This document shows, in pieces, positions 1 to 12,911 of a stretch of 64,000 nucleotides of DNA (position 1 is the first letter of the stretch; every line of letters starts with the position of its first letter). Where the stretch lies: assembly GCF_022458985.1 (NCBI RefSeq), contig NC_061786.1:21949974-22013973 (forward strand). The letters are read 5' to 3'. A model generated the notes under the pieces. The model was not told where the DNA came from and did not search any database. It was given only the letters and a program-made list of their open reading frames with translations. The DNA is from Mugil cephalus. Lineage: Eukaryota; Chordata; Actinopteri; Mugiliformes; Mugilidae. The position numbers and the translations under genes are program-made.

Positions 1-3000
1 ACGGGTTTGGTCGGTTTCTTGAACTCAAAGTTCTCCTGAAAAAAAAAAAAAAAAAAAAAAAAAGACACTTATGATGCTGTAATCCATGCACACACACGTA
101 AACCATCACGTTCACCCACCATGAAGTCATGCAAGTAATAGTTTTTCCCTTTTTACTACTTTAAAAGCATCGAATATTTAAATCAACCCAAAAGATGCAA
201 TGCCTTCACCATGGTAACGGATAAGCAGCTCTATGAGCACTGCCTCAGTTCCACGGCCGTTACTATGTGCACATCTAACCCGGCAACAGTGAATTTAATA
301 GCGCAGGTTCGGGGCCACTCACCTCTGGCATGTTCTCCTTGTTGTCGTGCTCAGAGGAAGGCGATATGTTGGAGGGCTGCATGCCAAATACTCCATACCG
401 GTTTGAATCGCTTTCCTGACCCTTCAGAGACGGACTGAAACTCAGGAGATGGAGCTGGGGGGAAGGAGGGGAAGGAGGAGCTCGTTAGCAAAGGCACACA
501 AGCTTTTACACGATAAAAAGGAAAATCTTATTATCAGGTTGCGAGTTTGATATTGTTTTTTGTTTATTCTGAGGTTCTCTCCTCTTGAACAGTTCCCATT
601 TCCCTTGTGTGTGTTGCAGATCTTTTATAATATTTGATTTGATCATCTGAACAACAACATGTGTCAGCCCTGAACATCAGTAACAAATTAGGAGCGAGGC
701 ACGCAGGGCTGTGAACAAAGCAATCATGATAAAGCTGCTTACTGGTAGTGAGTTGTTTCTTCGAATTGGCATCCTCCTATAAATCAGTACAGAGGAGAGG
801 AAGGCATCGCAGTCAATACAAATCAAATCACAGAGCATGTGGGCGCTTTCAGTTGGAGGATCACACCCATGAGACAAATACGGTTTTAAATTAGAGCCCG
901 TTAACAACCGGACACCGGTGACTTTACGGCATCGGCAGAAAAATAACTTACTCGTTAACAATTCTGCTTGACTGTTGAATGGCTCTCTCAAATCTGTAAG
1001 AAGAAAATAACGGGAAGTTGTTAAAAAAAATACAATGTGTGTTAAGGAGCTGCATAAAAAGAAACACAACGAGGCGTTAGGATAAAGCAGAGAGACGCCC
1101 ATAAAGTACAAAGACAAAGAATCTGGAGCGCTATTGAGAAAGGCAGAGGAACGGTTGGACTTGAGGAAGTCGGGTGAATGCATAGAGCCAAGAGGTGGTC
1201 TCTGCATTGGAGTAATGCCCACCTGTATGCTAAACAAGTGGGGCCGAGAGCTCGGTGTGGAGGGAGGGCAGGGAAGGGGGGGCTGCAGAGATCAGCTAAC
1301 CCGCCATATGCCTGCTAGAGCTAACACTGCCAAGCCCTTTTCTGCAAGAGGTCTTTGTTGAAGGGGGGGAGCGTGTCCCATTGAATGCAGACCAGAGGAG
1401 GGGAGGGCAATTGTTCTCCGGGGGTGCCCTCATTTCAACAGATCCGACGCAGGAAAAACTCCAGCCCCCCCTTTTTGCTATTGAAATAACACTGCATAGG
1501 AAGAGTGTGCCAAAACCCGGAGGGGGTGGGCTATCATTAGGCCCAAGCATAGGGCACATCCAAACCCCCCCCAACCTGGAAACCTCCTAGCAACCAAACA
1601 GCTGTATAAAAAAAAAAAAAAAGAGGGGGATGAATGAGGTCTTCAGCACCAAATGCTGCTGTAAAGGCACTCGCATCAGACGGCGGCAGATGTCTGCAGA
1701 GACTCACCCAACTGAGAGAGAGTCAAGGAAGGGGGCCACCCAAGATTAGGCAGCTGAGGATATGCTGACAAACTGGTCGAGATAAAGCCCGACACAGCTG
1801 CTGCAGCGAGTTTCATTGTGTTCGGCATTCAGGTTTCAAGGAAACGTGCCGAGAGAAATGCATATAAACACCTCTTAAATGTTTCTTTTTTTTTTTTTTT
1901 TTTTTTTAAATACAGAAAAATCCTTTAGCATTCCCAAAACATGAAGAACTGTAGTTCTGAAAAGCCCAAAGAAAGTTGAGCTCAGATGTCTTATCTGCTA
2001 ATCTGCTTAGTAAAAAAAAAAAAAAAAAAAAAAAAAAATGAGGGAAGCCAACATCTTAAAGCCAACGGTAGAAACCATAATCCTGGATATGAGGAATTTT
2101 GCTGGGCTCAGCTGAGCCTCAATCACAGGGAGGGTGAAGCGGGGGGTGGGGGGGGTTAGGGGTCAGGGGCAGATGGGTAAACGCAGGGGCACAACTCACA
2201 AACTGATTGATTAGAATAGACGGAAGGAGGACAGTGAAACTTACGTGTCCTCGACTTCGACACCATCCATGGGGCTGGGGAGATCCATGCCGAGGCCTGT
2301 GGAGGGGGGGGGGATATGTGCGTCACAAATCTATACAAGCGTCCGGTGGTTACACACAAAAATTGTACCCGTGCATTTGGACCACGCCGGGTAGGTTACC
2401 AGTCTATTGTTGCACTCCAAACAAAGACTAGAGGATCACATCTCTGGGCCCTCAGGGATAATAAAGTTTAAATCATTTTTAATCTTATTGAACAATCACA
2501 CGACTCCCATCTGTAATTTTCCGTCACAGACATAATGCAGCAGCTCTAAACTAGTTAAAGCAACCGTTGACAACACTATCCCATGACCACATCTAAAAAG
2601 ATAAAAATGCCTATGAAATCAGGCACAATGCATGAACATCAGACCCTCGGGCATCTCTAACAGAATCAATTAGCGCAGACAATGGCTCACCAGCATCAGA
2701 TGAGGCGTCAGAGGCAAAGGAGGGAACCTTCTCCAGGGGTGGATGCTTTCTCCTTTTCGGTGTATCACATTGGCTGCAAGAAATAAAATGAAATAAATCA
2801 ATGATGTGTGCACAAAATGTGACAAAAACTGAAGATGAGTTTAGTTTTGCCTGTGAGCTGCAACAACAGGAGCTGCACACAAGCTTCCATTAAGAGAAGA
2901 AATAACACAGAAACGTGTAACAGTTAATACCTTCCGAGCCCAACTAAATTGTTCATGTCCTTAGCCAGATTGGTGACAGGAGAGAGCACACCGGCGGGTG

Positions 3001-3139
3001 CGGGGGAGAACAAATTCTTGCAGTGCGTGTTCTTTGTGTTCAGCTCGGGCAGAGAGAGCGAGGAAAGCCCGGGGATCCCGTCGGGCCTCCGCTTCATCAT
3101 GGTGTTAACGGGACTAGTGCTGCCGAAAAATGACTCCAT
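1..3139 (-). CDS. cdc25b: Cdc25-family dual-specificity phosphatase, N-terminal regulatory part (partial; 3' end beyond left edge)
   Basis: Cdc25 phosphatases activate cyclin-dependent kinases by removing inhibitory phosphates, in nucleus and cytoplasm. Seven exons read continuously on the minus strand: 2931-3139, 2691-2773, 2245-2296, 952-993, 743-776, 323-454 and 1-35, all with GT-AG junctions and compatible phases. The ATG at 3139 opens MESFFGSTSP. Visible family motifs in order: SPVTNLAKDMNNLVGLG (exon 1), SSDAG-LGMDLPSPMDG (exons 2-3), TFERAIQQSSRIVNE (exon 4), RMPIRRNNSLP (exon 5), LLSFSPSLKG and a KEN box in DNKENMPE (exon 6), NFEFKKPTKP (exon 7). The SSDAG/MDLPSPMD and TFERAI segments match CDC25B better than CDC25A, which has a DSG degron there. 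Several exons are very short (34-83 nt). The rhodanese catalytic domain is not in the window, so activity cannot be judged. A cdc25d-type paralogue is the main alternative. Confidence 0.85.
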
Positions 3140-3550
3140 GTTGTCTTATAATGTCAAATCTGGATATGTCCCAAAGACGAGGTCGATTTGTCGGATCGAC
3201 ACCGTGTGAATTTGGGGGGTTTAGAGAGAGTGCCAATGAGCAAGACGGTCCGAAATTTGAAGCTAGCCCGGAAGCTAACCAGTTAGCTAGCTAACAGTTT
3301 AAGATAACATTTCCGAAGATAAAGTCCGAAACACCGACAGGGGAATTGACTCGGTGGTTCCGCGTGGAGCTAAAGAAAAAAAAAAACTTTGATTCGGTCT
3401 TGCTGAGGTACTAAAGCCGCATAGTTGTTGTTCGTGTCAGAGAGCTGTAGCGTGAAGCGCCCCCTCTCTGACAGCCTCCGGCTCTGAGGCAGGAGGCTGA
3501 TGCTGCTCGTATTTATGTTCAAAATAGCTGCTCAGGAGCGGCAACATTTC

Positions 3551-3590
3551 AGCCAATCAGCGCAGCTGTTACATCCCGCTGACCAATCAG
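3551..3590 (-). promoter_or_regulatory. Twin CCAAT boxes upstream of cdc25b
   Basis: Two near-identical CCAATCAG motifs lie at 3553-3560 and 3583-3590, 30 bp apart, about 410-450 bp upstream of the cdc25b ATG. Each reads as ATTGG on the gene's own strand. Paired NF-Y sites with roughly 30-bp spacing are typical of cell-cycle gene promoters, including Cdc25 genes. NF-Y binding here is inferred. Confidence 0.55.
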
Positions 3591-3932
3591 AGCGCGGCAT
3601 GACGCTCCTCTGTTGTCCTCTCGCCGGATGGAGAGAAGAAGAAGGATGTGACATAATCCTTCAAAATGTTCTTCTTCTGGCGTTTCTATTGTCCCCAGCT
3701 TTTATAAGAAGTCCGTATGCAAATGTTCGCCCGTCCTCTCCGCCATGCGGATTTACTTATATATATTTATATCTGTACAGCTCCGGTGTTTACAAGGTTA
3801 AAAATATCACATATCAACAAATGAAGAAAAATAGAAAATGCAAGTAAAATAAAAAATGATAAACAGAGGATCCACAAGGTGCAACATCTAAAATAACTAC
3901 AATATTAACTGAAATTATATCATCATATGTGT

Positions 3933-4009
<77 letters not shown>
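3933..4009. repeat. (GATA)n microsatellite
   Basis: About 19 near-perfect GATA units, ending in an imperfect GAAAGAAA stretch. Likely length-polymorphic. Confidence 0.97.
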
Positions 4010-6316
4010 AAGAAATAAAGACAGTTAATCTATCTAACTGACACAAGCTGATATCAGAGGTTATTGCATAATATTTACATGATTGCAGTGAATGAACTGT
4101 GAACTCTGACTCCTCTGGTGTAAAAAGAACAAATGCATTATCATTAAGAGGAATACAAAACGTGATGTGTTTGATCCTTTGCTTGCTAAAAGTAAATGTG
4201 ATGGTGTGGAAAAACACTCGACTAGATGTAAAAGTCCCGCATTAAACATATGTTTTTGAAGGCTGAACAAAATGCAAGTAGCTGGTATTTCATTGTACGA
4301 TTTTATATATTCTATACTTTTCTTGAAGGTAACTACAGCTGCCAAACAAGTCTTGAAACAGACATTTGCATGCAAAAGACATAACCGCAGAACATACATC
4401 TAGCTGAAACCTAGTTTTGTCCCCTTAAGGAAACTGTTCTTTGCTAAGTTGGTTTTAAACCGCACCGAGACCCGATTGTGCATGTGTTCAGTGGCAGCCG
4501 AGCCAGCTCGTACACCTCCCACACAAAGTGACTCAGACAAAAGAAAACCAGTTCCTTGCTGATGTCATAGGGCGAATATGTACGAGGGACCATGCTTCAT
4601 TTTTTGCTGTACACACTCTTGTTCTTTGCACTCTGAAAGCTGAAATGTTCAGTAAGTGAGGGGAAAAGAAGTCTGACTCCTGAATGTGTTCAGATGTGGC
4701 TGCTAATAAGGGAGTTTCCAGGTTTCAGTGCAGCTTTACTCATTCTTACCTCAATTAAACATCACTTCCTGTTTCCTATGTGAGTAAAATCACAAGTATG
4801 AGTTTCTGAAAATAGCTTTTATCTTGTAGCATCCAAACATTCATGGTTCATTCACGTCTGTTGTGAATTTAATGATGTGGTTTAATCTGAAACTCCTTCA
4901 TTTGAAGTATGGACATGTAATGTGTTGATAGTCTAAAACAGACATGAAACAGAAGTTTGGAAATGTTTTAAATGGATGATTTCCTGATGAAGCTCTAGTC
5001 TCTGGCTTCCTACTGTCTAGAAACACACACACACACCTGTCTGTAACTAGTTCAACCAGACCACGAATGCCGTCCAACTGACAAAACCAGGCAGATGTAA
5101 GCAGTAAAAACACACCAGTACCCTCCCCTGAGCGTGTTGGAGGCTAACGTTTGTCTTTCTGCAACTTTTCCCAGAGGTTATGTTTGACTCATCAAAAAAA
5201 TTCCTCCCGCCAGAAAGTCCAGGGTTGTTGTGCACGTCTCCCGTATTTACAATGCTCAGGGTGCAGTCATGTGGCCCAGAGTACGATAGCTTATCAAGCA
5301 GGCAGCACCCATTTTAACACAACAACAGCTGCTTTAGTATTCCAACGAGAAGGTCTTTCAGCATCATTTCGAGCTAACCCGTGAATGTGAGCGGAGGAGG
5401 TGTGCTGACATCTTGGCTGGTGGAATAACCACCGTCCACTGGAACGCTCTTTGTTCAGCTAAAGTATCTGTGTGATTGGCATCACAGATGTAAATGAAGT
5501 TTAATGAACTTCCCCGGAGAGGCATAGGAGCGCAGGCCCCTGCGACTCGGTGCTCACACCCCACATCTGAAAGGAGGAAGGGACAAAAGGGAAGAGGTGG
5601 AGGTGGAGGTGGAGGTGGGGGAAGAAGGAAGGAGACTCACCTCAAATAAAACTCAAAACGCTCGACACCTTCGGTTCCCACCAAACCCACACAAACAAAC
5701 TGATTCTAGAGGAAGATGCAGAAGATGATTAAAAACAAGATATTTACACTCTTCCAACATAATTTACTCTCTTTTAGTTTAGTCAAACTTTCCCTTTAAA
5801 GTATGAAGTGTGAATGCTAGCATTAGCTTCTGTTGGCTCCTTGTCATACCAGACTTTTTGTTGCAAGCTGTTGCAACAAAATGGGGTTTCCCTTCTTCTT
5901 GTTCTCTTTGTGCCAGACTCCCAGCTTGTGCTTTGACATTTTAAAATCATGCATTCTTCAGTTTACAGAGAACCAACCTCCAGCCGCTGTGTGTATTTCC
6001 GCCAGATAAAAATAAACTCGGGTTCTACGTCACAGCGCTTCTCGGCATAAATTCATAACAAAGTGATGTAACAGTTTCATTGCAGGTGCACGCTGCTCAA
6101 AAAGCAATAAGCGTTGCTTATTATAGTGATTCACACTGTGCAATAAACGGGGACGGGAACAGAGTCTAACAACAATCGTTTTTATAGGAGCGATAACAAG
6201 GTTGTACTGGTTCTGTTAATTTCCTACAGGTTGTTTGGAACTGTCTGTCACAGTCGAGGAAATCTGGAGGAGCCTGCATGAGTTAGCTCAATGAAATACT
6301 TGACCTGCCAAACTTT

Positions 6317-6518
6317 CAAGATGGCGCCGATGACGGATGTTTTGGTTTTGTTGTGTCCTACTTTGTTTTTTTAATCCTGTTTTTGTATATTTGAGTGTGT
6401 ATATGTTTCCGATTTATTTCATTTTTATCTTATTTTATATCTTTTATTCAACAAACACCAAGGAAAATTCCTTGTATGTACAAATACACCTGGCAATAAA
6501 GTCTTTTCTGATTCTGAT
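6317..6518 (+). repeat. LINE/retroposon-like remnant with 3' tail
   Basis: The segment starts with AAGATGGCGCCGATGACGG, which resembles the 5' end of fish L1/Tx1-type LINEs. It ends with CAATAAAGTCTTTTCTGATTCTGAT, the 3' signature of fish non-LTR elements. The interior is only about 150 bp of T-rich sequence, so it looks internally deleted or is a short non-autonomous derivative. A second copy of the 3' half lies at 9631-9750. The family assignment is from memory of such tails. Confidence 0.55.
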
Positions 6519-7362
6519 GTGTGCTTGGTTTGACCCCTCTGGGTTCAGCTGTAAATACGTGCAACAACAAGAGATTGTCGTCTATCATCTTGTATGTGTG
6601 GAGTACGATTCATAATTCATTCTTTAATTCTTTACATATTTTTGTTGTCATGGAGGGAAAACATCTGAAGCTGCATTCAGACCCTAACATGGCCCCAACA
6701 GATATTACCTGAAAATAAAAATCTGGAACCCTCAAGAGTAATGCGGATATTTTTTGGTATTTGGTGTCCTCATTAAATTAGAAAAAGTCATGAAATGTGA
6801 AGCAAAACAAATCATATATTTAGAGATATTAAACACTGAATGGGGTCAAATTGAACCGAAAGATAATAGGAGGGTTAAATCTGTCCTAACTTTACTGTAT
6901 ATGTATCTAGTGACTTTCTGTTGTGAGGTCTGGGAGGATGAGGGAGGATCTTTGGACAGCGAGCAGCCCAACTGGAGCTGATTGGACACTTAGCAGAGCA
7001 TTTGCATTCGTCTTATCTGGAAATTTGCAGCAGCATTAACATTGACGCGAGTTCAAACAGGTCATTAGCAAAGTAGCAGCTTCACCACGGAGCAGAGCAG
7101 CCAGAGCAGCCAGAGCGTCACGTGGACAGCTTCCCACCAATTAGCTCCGGCTAATTAACACCACACACAGCTCCAAAGAAAAATGTTTCTTCAGCGGCAT
7201 CATCAGTTTCCTCCGCACCGTGTCCCATTTGGCCTCACTTCTCATAGCTGCTGCTTCGTTTGTGGTGTTATTTTCCAATGTTGTGTAACCAAATGTGAGC
7301 AGGGGTAAGAAACAATTGAAGCATAAACAAATCAAATATTTGCCCACAAACTCAGCATTCAT

Positions 7363-7925
7363 TTAACCTCCTGAGGCCTGAGCTTTAGTCTGGTCTGCAT
7401 TTTTAATTTCTCCAAGGTATTTGGGATCAGTAGGACCCAAGAAGCACAAAAACTAATTATCTTTCAACAGGAAGCAGTGGTTTTTGAGAAAACAATCAAA
7501 CAAAAAACTCGTATGTGGACACTGATATTATTTCATTATTTATGTTATAATAAACTCACCAATGTATGACAAAAAATAAAACTGTTTATTTTAATACCTA
7601 AACATGGCTGAGCAGAACCAGAATTGCGAACAATGAAGTCCCAAGGTCCTCAAACGAGTACTTGCTAATTAGCGACGTAGTAGCACAAACTAGAAAAGTT
7701 AATATGGACCAATACATACGTTTTAACTGTAGAATTTGACAGGGTTTTGTTTCTCGTCTACTTTCATCCTGTGATCGACTTTTACCGACTTTTACCCGTT
7801 GACCCTCTGCTACCACTGGACGGCGGACTAAAGTGTCCACTAATGAGGACAACGGGTTTAAAGGAAGCAGAATAAGCTGCAATAAATGCTAAAACTTAAC
7901 GTCCCCATATGAGGACGCATGGTCT
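7363..7925. mobile_element. Probable non-autonomous piggyBac-like element (degenerate)
   Basis: The left edge is TTAACCTCCTGAGGCCTGAG, beginning with the TTAA that piggyBac elements target. Near the right edge is GTCCCCATATGAGGACGCAT followed by GGTCTCAGG. Read inward, both ends share CCTGAGRCC. The TGAGGACG-type end resembles a common fish repeat. The interior has no intact transposase frame. Confidence 0.4.
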
Positions 7926-8036
7926 CAGGAAAATAAGAAAAAAAAAGAAGTCGTTTTAAAATAAACTGCTGGTTTATTTTTAAATTGATGCAATATCATT
8001 TAATTTAGATACGATAGTTAAAGCTTTTGGGGAAAT

Positions 8037-8103
8037 AATTGCATTTCGTTGCTCTGTAGCTGAACATGTGCAATGAAAATAAAGTTGAATCTAATCTAAT
8101 AAG
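8037..8103 (+). repeat. Retroposon 3' tail fragment
   Basis: TTGCATTTCGTTGCTCTGTA is followed by CAATGAAAATAAAGTTGAAT and a short CTAAT tandem. This is the 3' end pattern of fish non-LTR retrotransposons; no 5' part remains. Confidence 0.5.
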
Positions 8104-9630
8104 CTTATTTGCTTTATTTCTAACATGTAGTGACTTTAGAAACTCCATCCAAACCCTCATGCTGTGATATTTGTTGCAACCTCCAGCAGCAACTTCATCT
8201 AAAAACTACAACGATGTGTGTATTTCTGAGCCAGGCTGAATGTTCCCTGTCTCAAAGCTAAGCTAAGCTAACAAGCCGCCGGCTGTTACATCACATCCAC
8301 TGCACAGACACGTGAATGATGTAGACGTTTGCTTGTAATTTGCACAAAGAACTCAAACACGTGTTGTCCCCCCGAGAGACAAACGATCATTTAACCTACA
8401 ATTAAAATCCTTAAATACATTAAATAAGAGATGGAGGAGCCAGATAGCAGGTTTCCCGCCAACACACTTTTCAGATAAGAGTTTGCCAAGATAAGTGCTG
8501 GCAACCTGAGCAGAAGCAGATACGGTGCCAGAACACAGGGCTTATCTTTAGCATAGCTGACTTATTGGTCGAGGAACAAACGTGACCACCGTCTATAAAG
8601 TCTTCTCCTTCTGTGCTTGAGAGTTTTATGTGTTTTGGGTCGAAGGAAATCTGCATAAATTAGGCATGCGGGCGCACAAAAGTGAGGATTAGAACTTGTA
8701 AATGTAGATTATGAAAGTTTGCCATTTGCACAACTCAGCTTTTTTTTTTTTTTTTATAGTAACACAACTTTAAACCATCCTGTTCTCCTATATATTCACA
8801 GTCTTTCATTCTGCAGCAGAGTGAGGGGCTGCGTACGCATGGAGACGGTCGGTCGGCCACAGCTTCCCCCGTCCACCTCCCTGTCTGTCCACGCCATTGT
8901 TCCCTCTCATTGTCTCCACTAGTGTCAATGCAGCCTCCTCCTCGGTGCAGGTCAAGCCGCTCGACAACTCTCCGCCCACTCGCACACACACACAGACACA
9001 CACAAACACACACCTCCAGGCGCAGGTCGAGGAGGAAGGAGTCAAACTCTGGAGGCCGACAGATGGACGGCAACTCGGAGGGAGAGAGCTGCAGCCTCCA
9101 GCCAGGAGGGAGATCTGGAGGGAAAGAGAGACAAAAGGGGTGAGGAGGGGACGAAGGCGGCAGAGGGTTCATGAAAGGGAGGAGGAAGAGGTTTATAGAG
9201 TGAAGTGACACATCCTGACCAGGCCTTTGTTATCATCATTAACAGAGAGAGAAAAATCTGAATAAAATACGAAGGAAATGTTTCTGCTTCAGATTCGACG
9301 CTGAAACTTTTTCTTTTATCGTCTTTTAAAATAATTAAATTACAGCGATTTGAAGCTGGAATCAGGAAATCTGCATAAATAATAATAATAAAAAAAGAAT
9401 AAGCACAAATAGAAACAGTTATAAAGAGACGCTGGTTAGCACAGAGAAAGTTTCAAAAGGTTTCGGAAGAAAGCAGGAAATGTACGTTTCCATGGCGACC
9501 TGGACCTGGAGGCCGTGTAAAGACTGAGGGTTTATAAAATTAATAAAATTATGTGGTTATGTAGGACCAGAATAAAAAGAATACGTACTGTTATTTCATT
9601 TTATGACTGTGTGCATGCACACTGAATATG

Positions 9631-9750
9631 TTTTGTGTATATTTGAGTGTGTATATGTTTACGATTTATTTTATTTTATCTTATTCTATATATATTATGC
9701 AACAAACACCGAAGCAAAGTCCTTTCTGATCCAAAGTCTTTTCTGATTAC
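9631..9750 (+). repeat. Second copy of the 6.4-kb LINE-like tail
   Basis: Shares TATTTGAGTGTGTATATGTT, GATTTATTT and CAACAAACACC with the copy at 6317-6518. It ends in a duplicated CTTTCTGATCCAAAGTCTTTTCTGAT tail. The 5' part is missing. Confidence 0.55.
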
Positions 9751-11874
9751 TGTTTTATGTGTGTCTCATGTGCAAATAACAAAATAAAACAAGAAAAGGA
9801 AAAAATGAAAAAGAAATAGTGTTGTATTTAAATGCACAAATATACAAACAAATGCAGAAGTGAATAAATTACCTTTAACTCTGGAATATGTGTAATTCTG
9901 GAGCGGGTAAAAACTAAACTTGTTAAGTTTCTGTCCCTTGAATCCGAACTGAGAAACACAGAAAAAAGAAACAGCCTCGCTGTGAGAATTTGTGTGTGAA
10001 TAAACTCTGTGGTTTAAAGCCTTTAATTATCTGATCTTAATCTGCAGCTTTCTAAGGGGGAACAAACTCTGCGGGTACCGGTTAATGATCGGGAGCTCAG
10101 TCAGGCTGCAGAGGAGCCGGCAACACTTTTATTTTACACGAGCTCTCAGTAGATTCTGTAGCTAAATAAGTAGTTTTACATCAGAATAAAGACACTCGGC
10201 AGTAATGTCACACTGTAACTCTTATGATTTGCATATTGTTGCATAGTTATACTTTAAAAAGTACAAGAAAGTAATACGCATTAACGTTTAAGACATTTTT
10301 GCTGCTTAAATTTCTATTTTTCTTTAAAAACAATGACATTTTTCATCTTATCTTAAACTCATTGGTTTAAAAGTTAATATATAAACATAGAAGGTTTGTC
10401 TACATTTCCTCTGTACGTAAATTACATAACTTCTTACTGTTACACAAACAGAAACAAACACGGTCACTTATTCATATTTTAATATTTAATATGAATCTTT
10501 CTATCATCATTAACCTGCTGTTCAGACTGTACAGTAGTTCACTTTTTTTAATTTCTGCTCATTTGTTTCTCCTTGAGTCAGGTGTTTTATATTTATACAT
10601 ATTTTATGTAATATTTTTGTACTTGTACTCAAAGACGGCATCACAGTTGAATCTAATAACATTTTTAGACGTTTAAAGAGAAAATACACGAGTTCAAGTC
10701 TCATTAAAAGTTATTAATGCAAACAGAACGTTGTTTCAGTGTTACAGTAAATAATCAGTGTCTACAGCATCAGTTAGGATGAACGTTTGCCCCAAACAAT
10801 TAATTTATCTTTACACTTTCAAACACATTTATTCATTTATTATTTTTTCCCCACAAGAACAGTAACAAGACTTAGTTCTTTTGTGGAGATTCTGTTTTCC
10901 ATGAAATATATGTCCAGGTATTCATCAAAAATCTGATCGAAAATCAGAAATCAATATAAATATGGACGTAATTCAAAATTAAACCAAGTAAAAACGTATA
11001 AAAACAAAGCACGGTTCAAATTAAAGCATAAAATAACACATTTCTACAGTGGTCCTAAATATGATCCTTATTTTCATTATCTGGTATATATGTATGTATG
11101 TGTATGTGCTGACATGTGCATGTATGTATCGATGTAGAGTGTACGTATATTTGTATTTGTATTATTTCTTGATTTATTTTCCTTATTTTCCTTCCTTCAA
11201 AATAAACTTCTCATTCGTTCGTTGTTAAGTTTCAGTGAACTCATAGTAAAACAGTGATGTCGAGTCCTGAGATGAAACCTCTGCTCCAGAGACGGAGACG
11301 CTTTCTTTGTTGGATGCTTGTTTGACTGATGGCCACGTGTGTGTGTGTGTTTCTTGCATATTGCATGGAAAGCAGTTGGCAGCGGTTGGCCCCGTCCATC
11401 TGTCAGGGGCCTCATTTCTGGCGGATCAGACAGAGGCTTATTAATCATGGATGAGGTCAGGGATAAAAAGTTAATAAGTCCATTAAGTATCAAAGGTAAC
11501 GACATTAAAAGTTCATAAATCCCGTCATTAGCAGCTCGTCTCCATAGAGACCCAGATGATTGATGCCTCGTTAATACTGGATCCATCGGTTTAATGTCAC
11601 AGTAAAGTCTCCCTCAGGTATTAACGTTCATTCAGTCACATGAATGATTTCTGAACATCATTTAGATACTTTCAATAAAATAATTCAATAAAAAGCTGCA
11701 GTCATTTAATTTACCAGTTGTTTATATCTTTACATTCATTTATAGCCAGCAATGAATTTCTTCAAGACAATTTGACAACTGAACTGTAGATCAGCCAAAA
11801 ACATGGAATTCATTCATGAATTACAGACCAGGATGTGACAGAAGATGCAACTTTAAAGTATTTTTTAGAATATG

Positions 11875-11888
11875 GTGCCACCTGCTGG
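11875..11888 (-). promoter_or_regulatory. CTCF-like motif
   Basis: The minus strand reads CCAGCAGGTGGCAC, a good match to the remembered CTCF core CCASYAGRKGGCRS. A weaker same-strand relative, CCAGAGGATGGCAC, lies at 12259-12272. Both sit between cdc25b and noto. Confidence 0.4.
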
Positions 11889-12911
11889 AAAGCTGCAGGA
11901 CTACAAAGTGTGACTGCAACAAACTGTGGACTACAAACATGTCTGGAGCTTGAAAAATTGGGTTGTTTTCGGTTTCTTTTCTCGATTGTTTTTGTTTAAA
12001 AATAAAATACTTTTACAAATGTAATCTACAGATAAATACATCACATGTGTTATTTGCTGTTTTTGTAAGTGAGACTTGCTCAGTAAAAATTAAAAATATC
12101 CTTGTGTGGTCTAAGGAGCTGTTTTGACTGCGCATATGACAATAAACACCTTGAATCTGTGTGAAAATATAGAACTCTGAAATAACTAAACTAAAAAAAA
12201 TGTTTTCCAGAATGAATGCTGCAATAAAACCTGGTTTAAATCGTTTAAATGTGCACTAGTGCCATCCTCTGGCCGTATCAAGAATTACACCTTCTCAAAC
12301 GGCTGCACTTTTACTCATTTATTGTCCTTTTATAAATAAAATGCACATACAATAAAGAGATATAACAAAAACGAGTCATTGGAATTATTTTAGGGCAAAT
12401 AATAGGAGCAATGTTGATGTGTGGCCGTTTGTGTATATATGTACCAATCAACTGTCGAGTTAGAAAAGGAGAACATCCCATGGAAACAGTTTTTGTTGTT
12501 GTTGTTGTTGTTCTTTCATAGTTTTTGACACATCAGTTAATTTTTAAGTAAAGCTACAAATTCAGAAATTCTGAATCCTGATTTCAAAGTAAAACTAAAA
12601 TGTATTTTTAGAGACTCTTTGCACTTTCTGCAAAACCCATCAGATATTTCTTAAACCAAATTAATTAATTCATTTAATTAATTACAATTTTTGCTGATTC
12701 CCACTCGACTGTGCTTTAAAGTTGGATGTGTGTGTGTGTGTGTGTGTGTGCGTAGTTTATTGACTGTGTTTTTGCGTTGTGTCACATATTAATATTGATC
12801 TGTTAACATCAGCTTTCACTGAGACAGAGAACTCATGCCCTGCAGGAACCTCCACATCACTACAGATTTACAGAGTTGTTGCTGGTCTGAATGCAGTGTG
12901 ACCTCATCCTC

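Larger units (their letters stand above)
3640..12900. other. Intergenic DNA between cdc25b and the tRNA gene
   Basis: I find no supportable protein-coding gene here. Open frames are short, lack splice-linked partners and often run through low-complexity DNA, such as the CA/GA-rich tract around 8980-9180. What can be named is repeat debris: a GATA microsatellite, LINE-type tails near 6.4, 8.1 and 9.7 kb, a piggyBac-like fragment near 7.4-7.9 kb, and two CTCF-like motifs near 11.9 and 12.3 kb. The remainder is AT-rich DNA without recognisable structure. Confidence 0.6.

Noticed and set aside
677..1237. 186-codon minus-strand open frame over cdc25b introns
   Set aside because: It runs across introns and overlaps the genuine short exons at 743-776 and 952-993 in different contexts; splice-based reading explains the sequence better.
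4061..4399. 112-codon minus-strand open frame
   Set aside because: No family motif, no splice partners, adjacent to a GATA repeat that also generates a second artefactual frame; AT-rich chance frame.
8735..9211. 158-codon minus-strand open frame and overlapping plus-strand frames
   Set aside because: Built on CA/GA-rich low-complexity sequence with a poly-T edge; no homology recognised and no splice logic.
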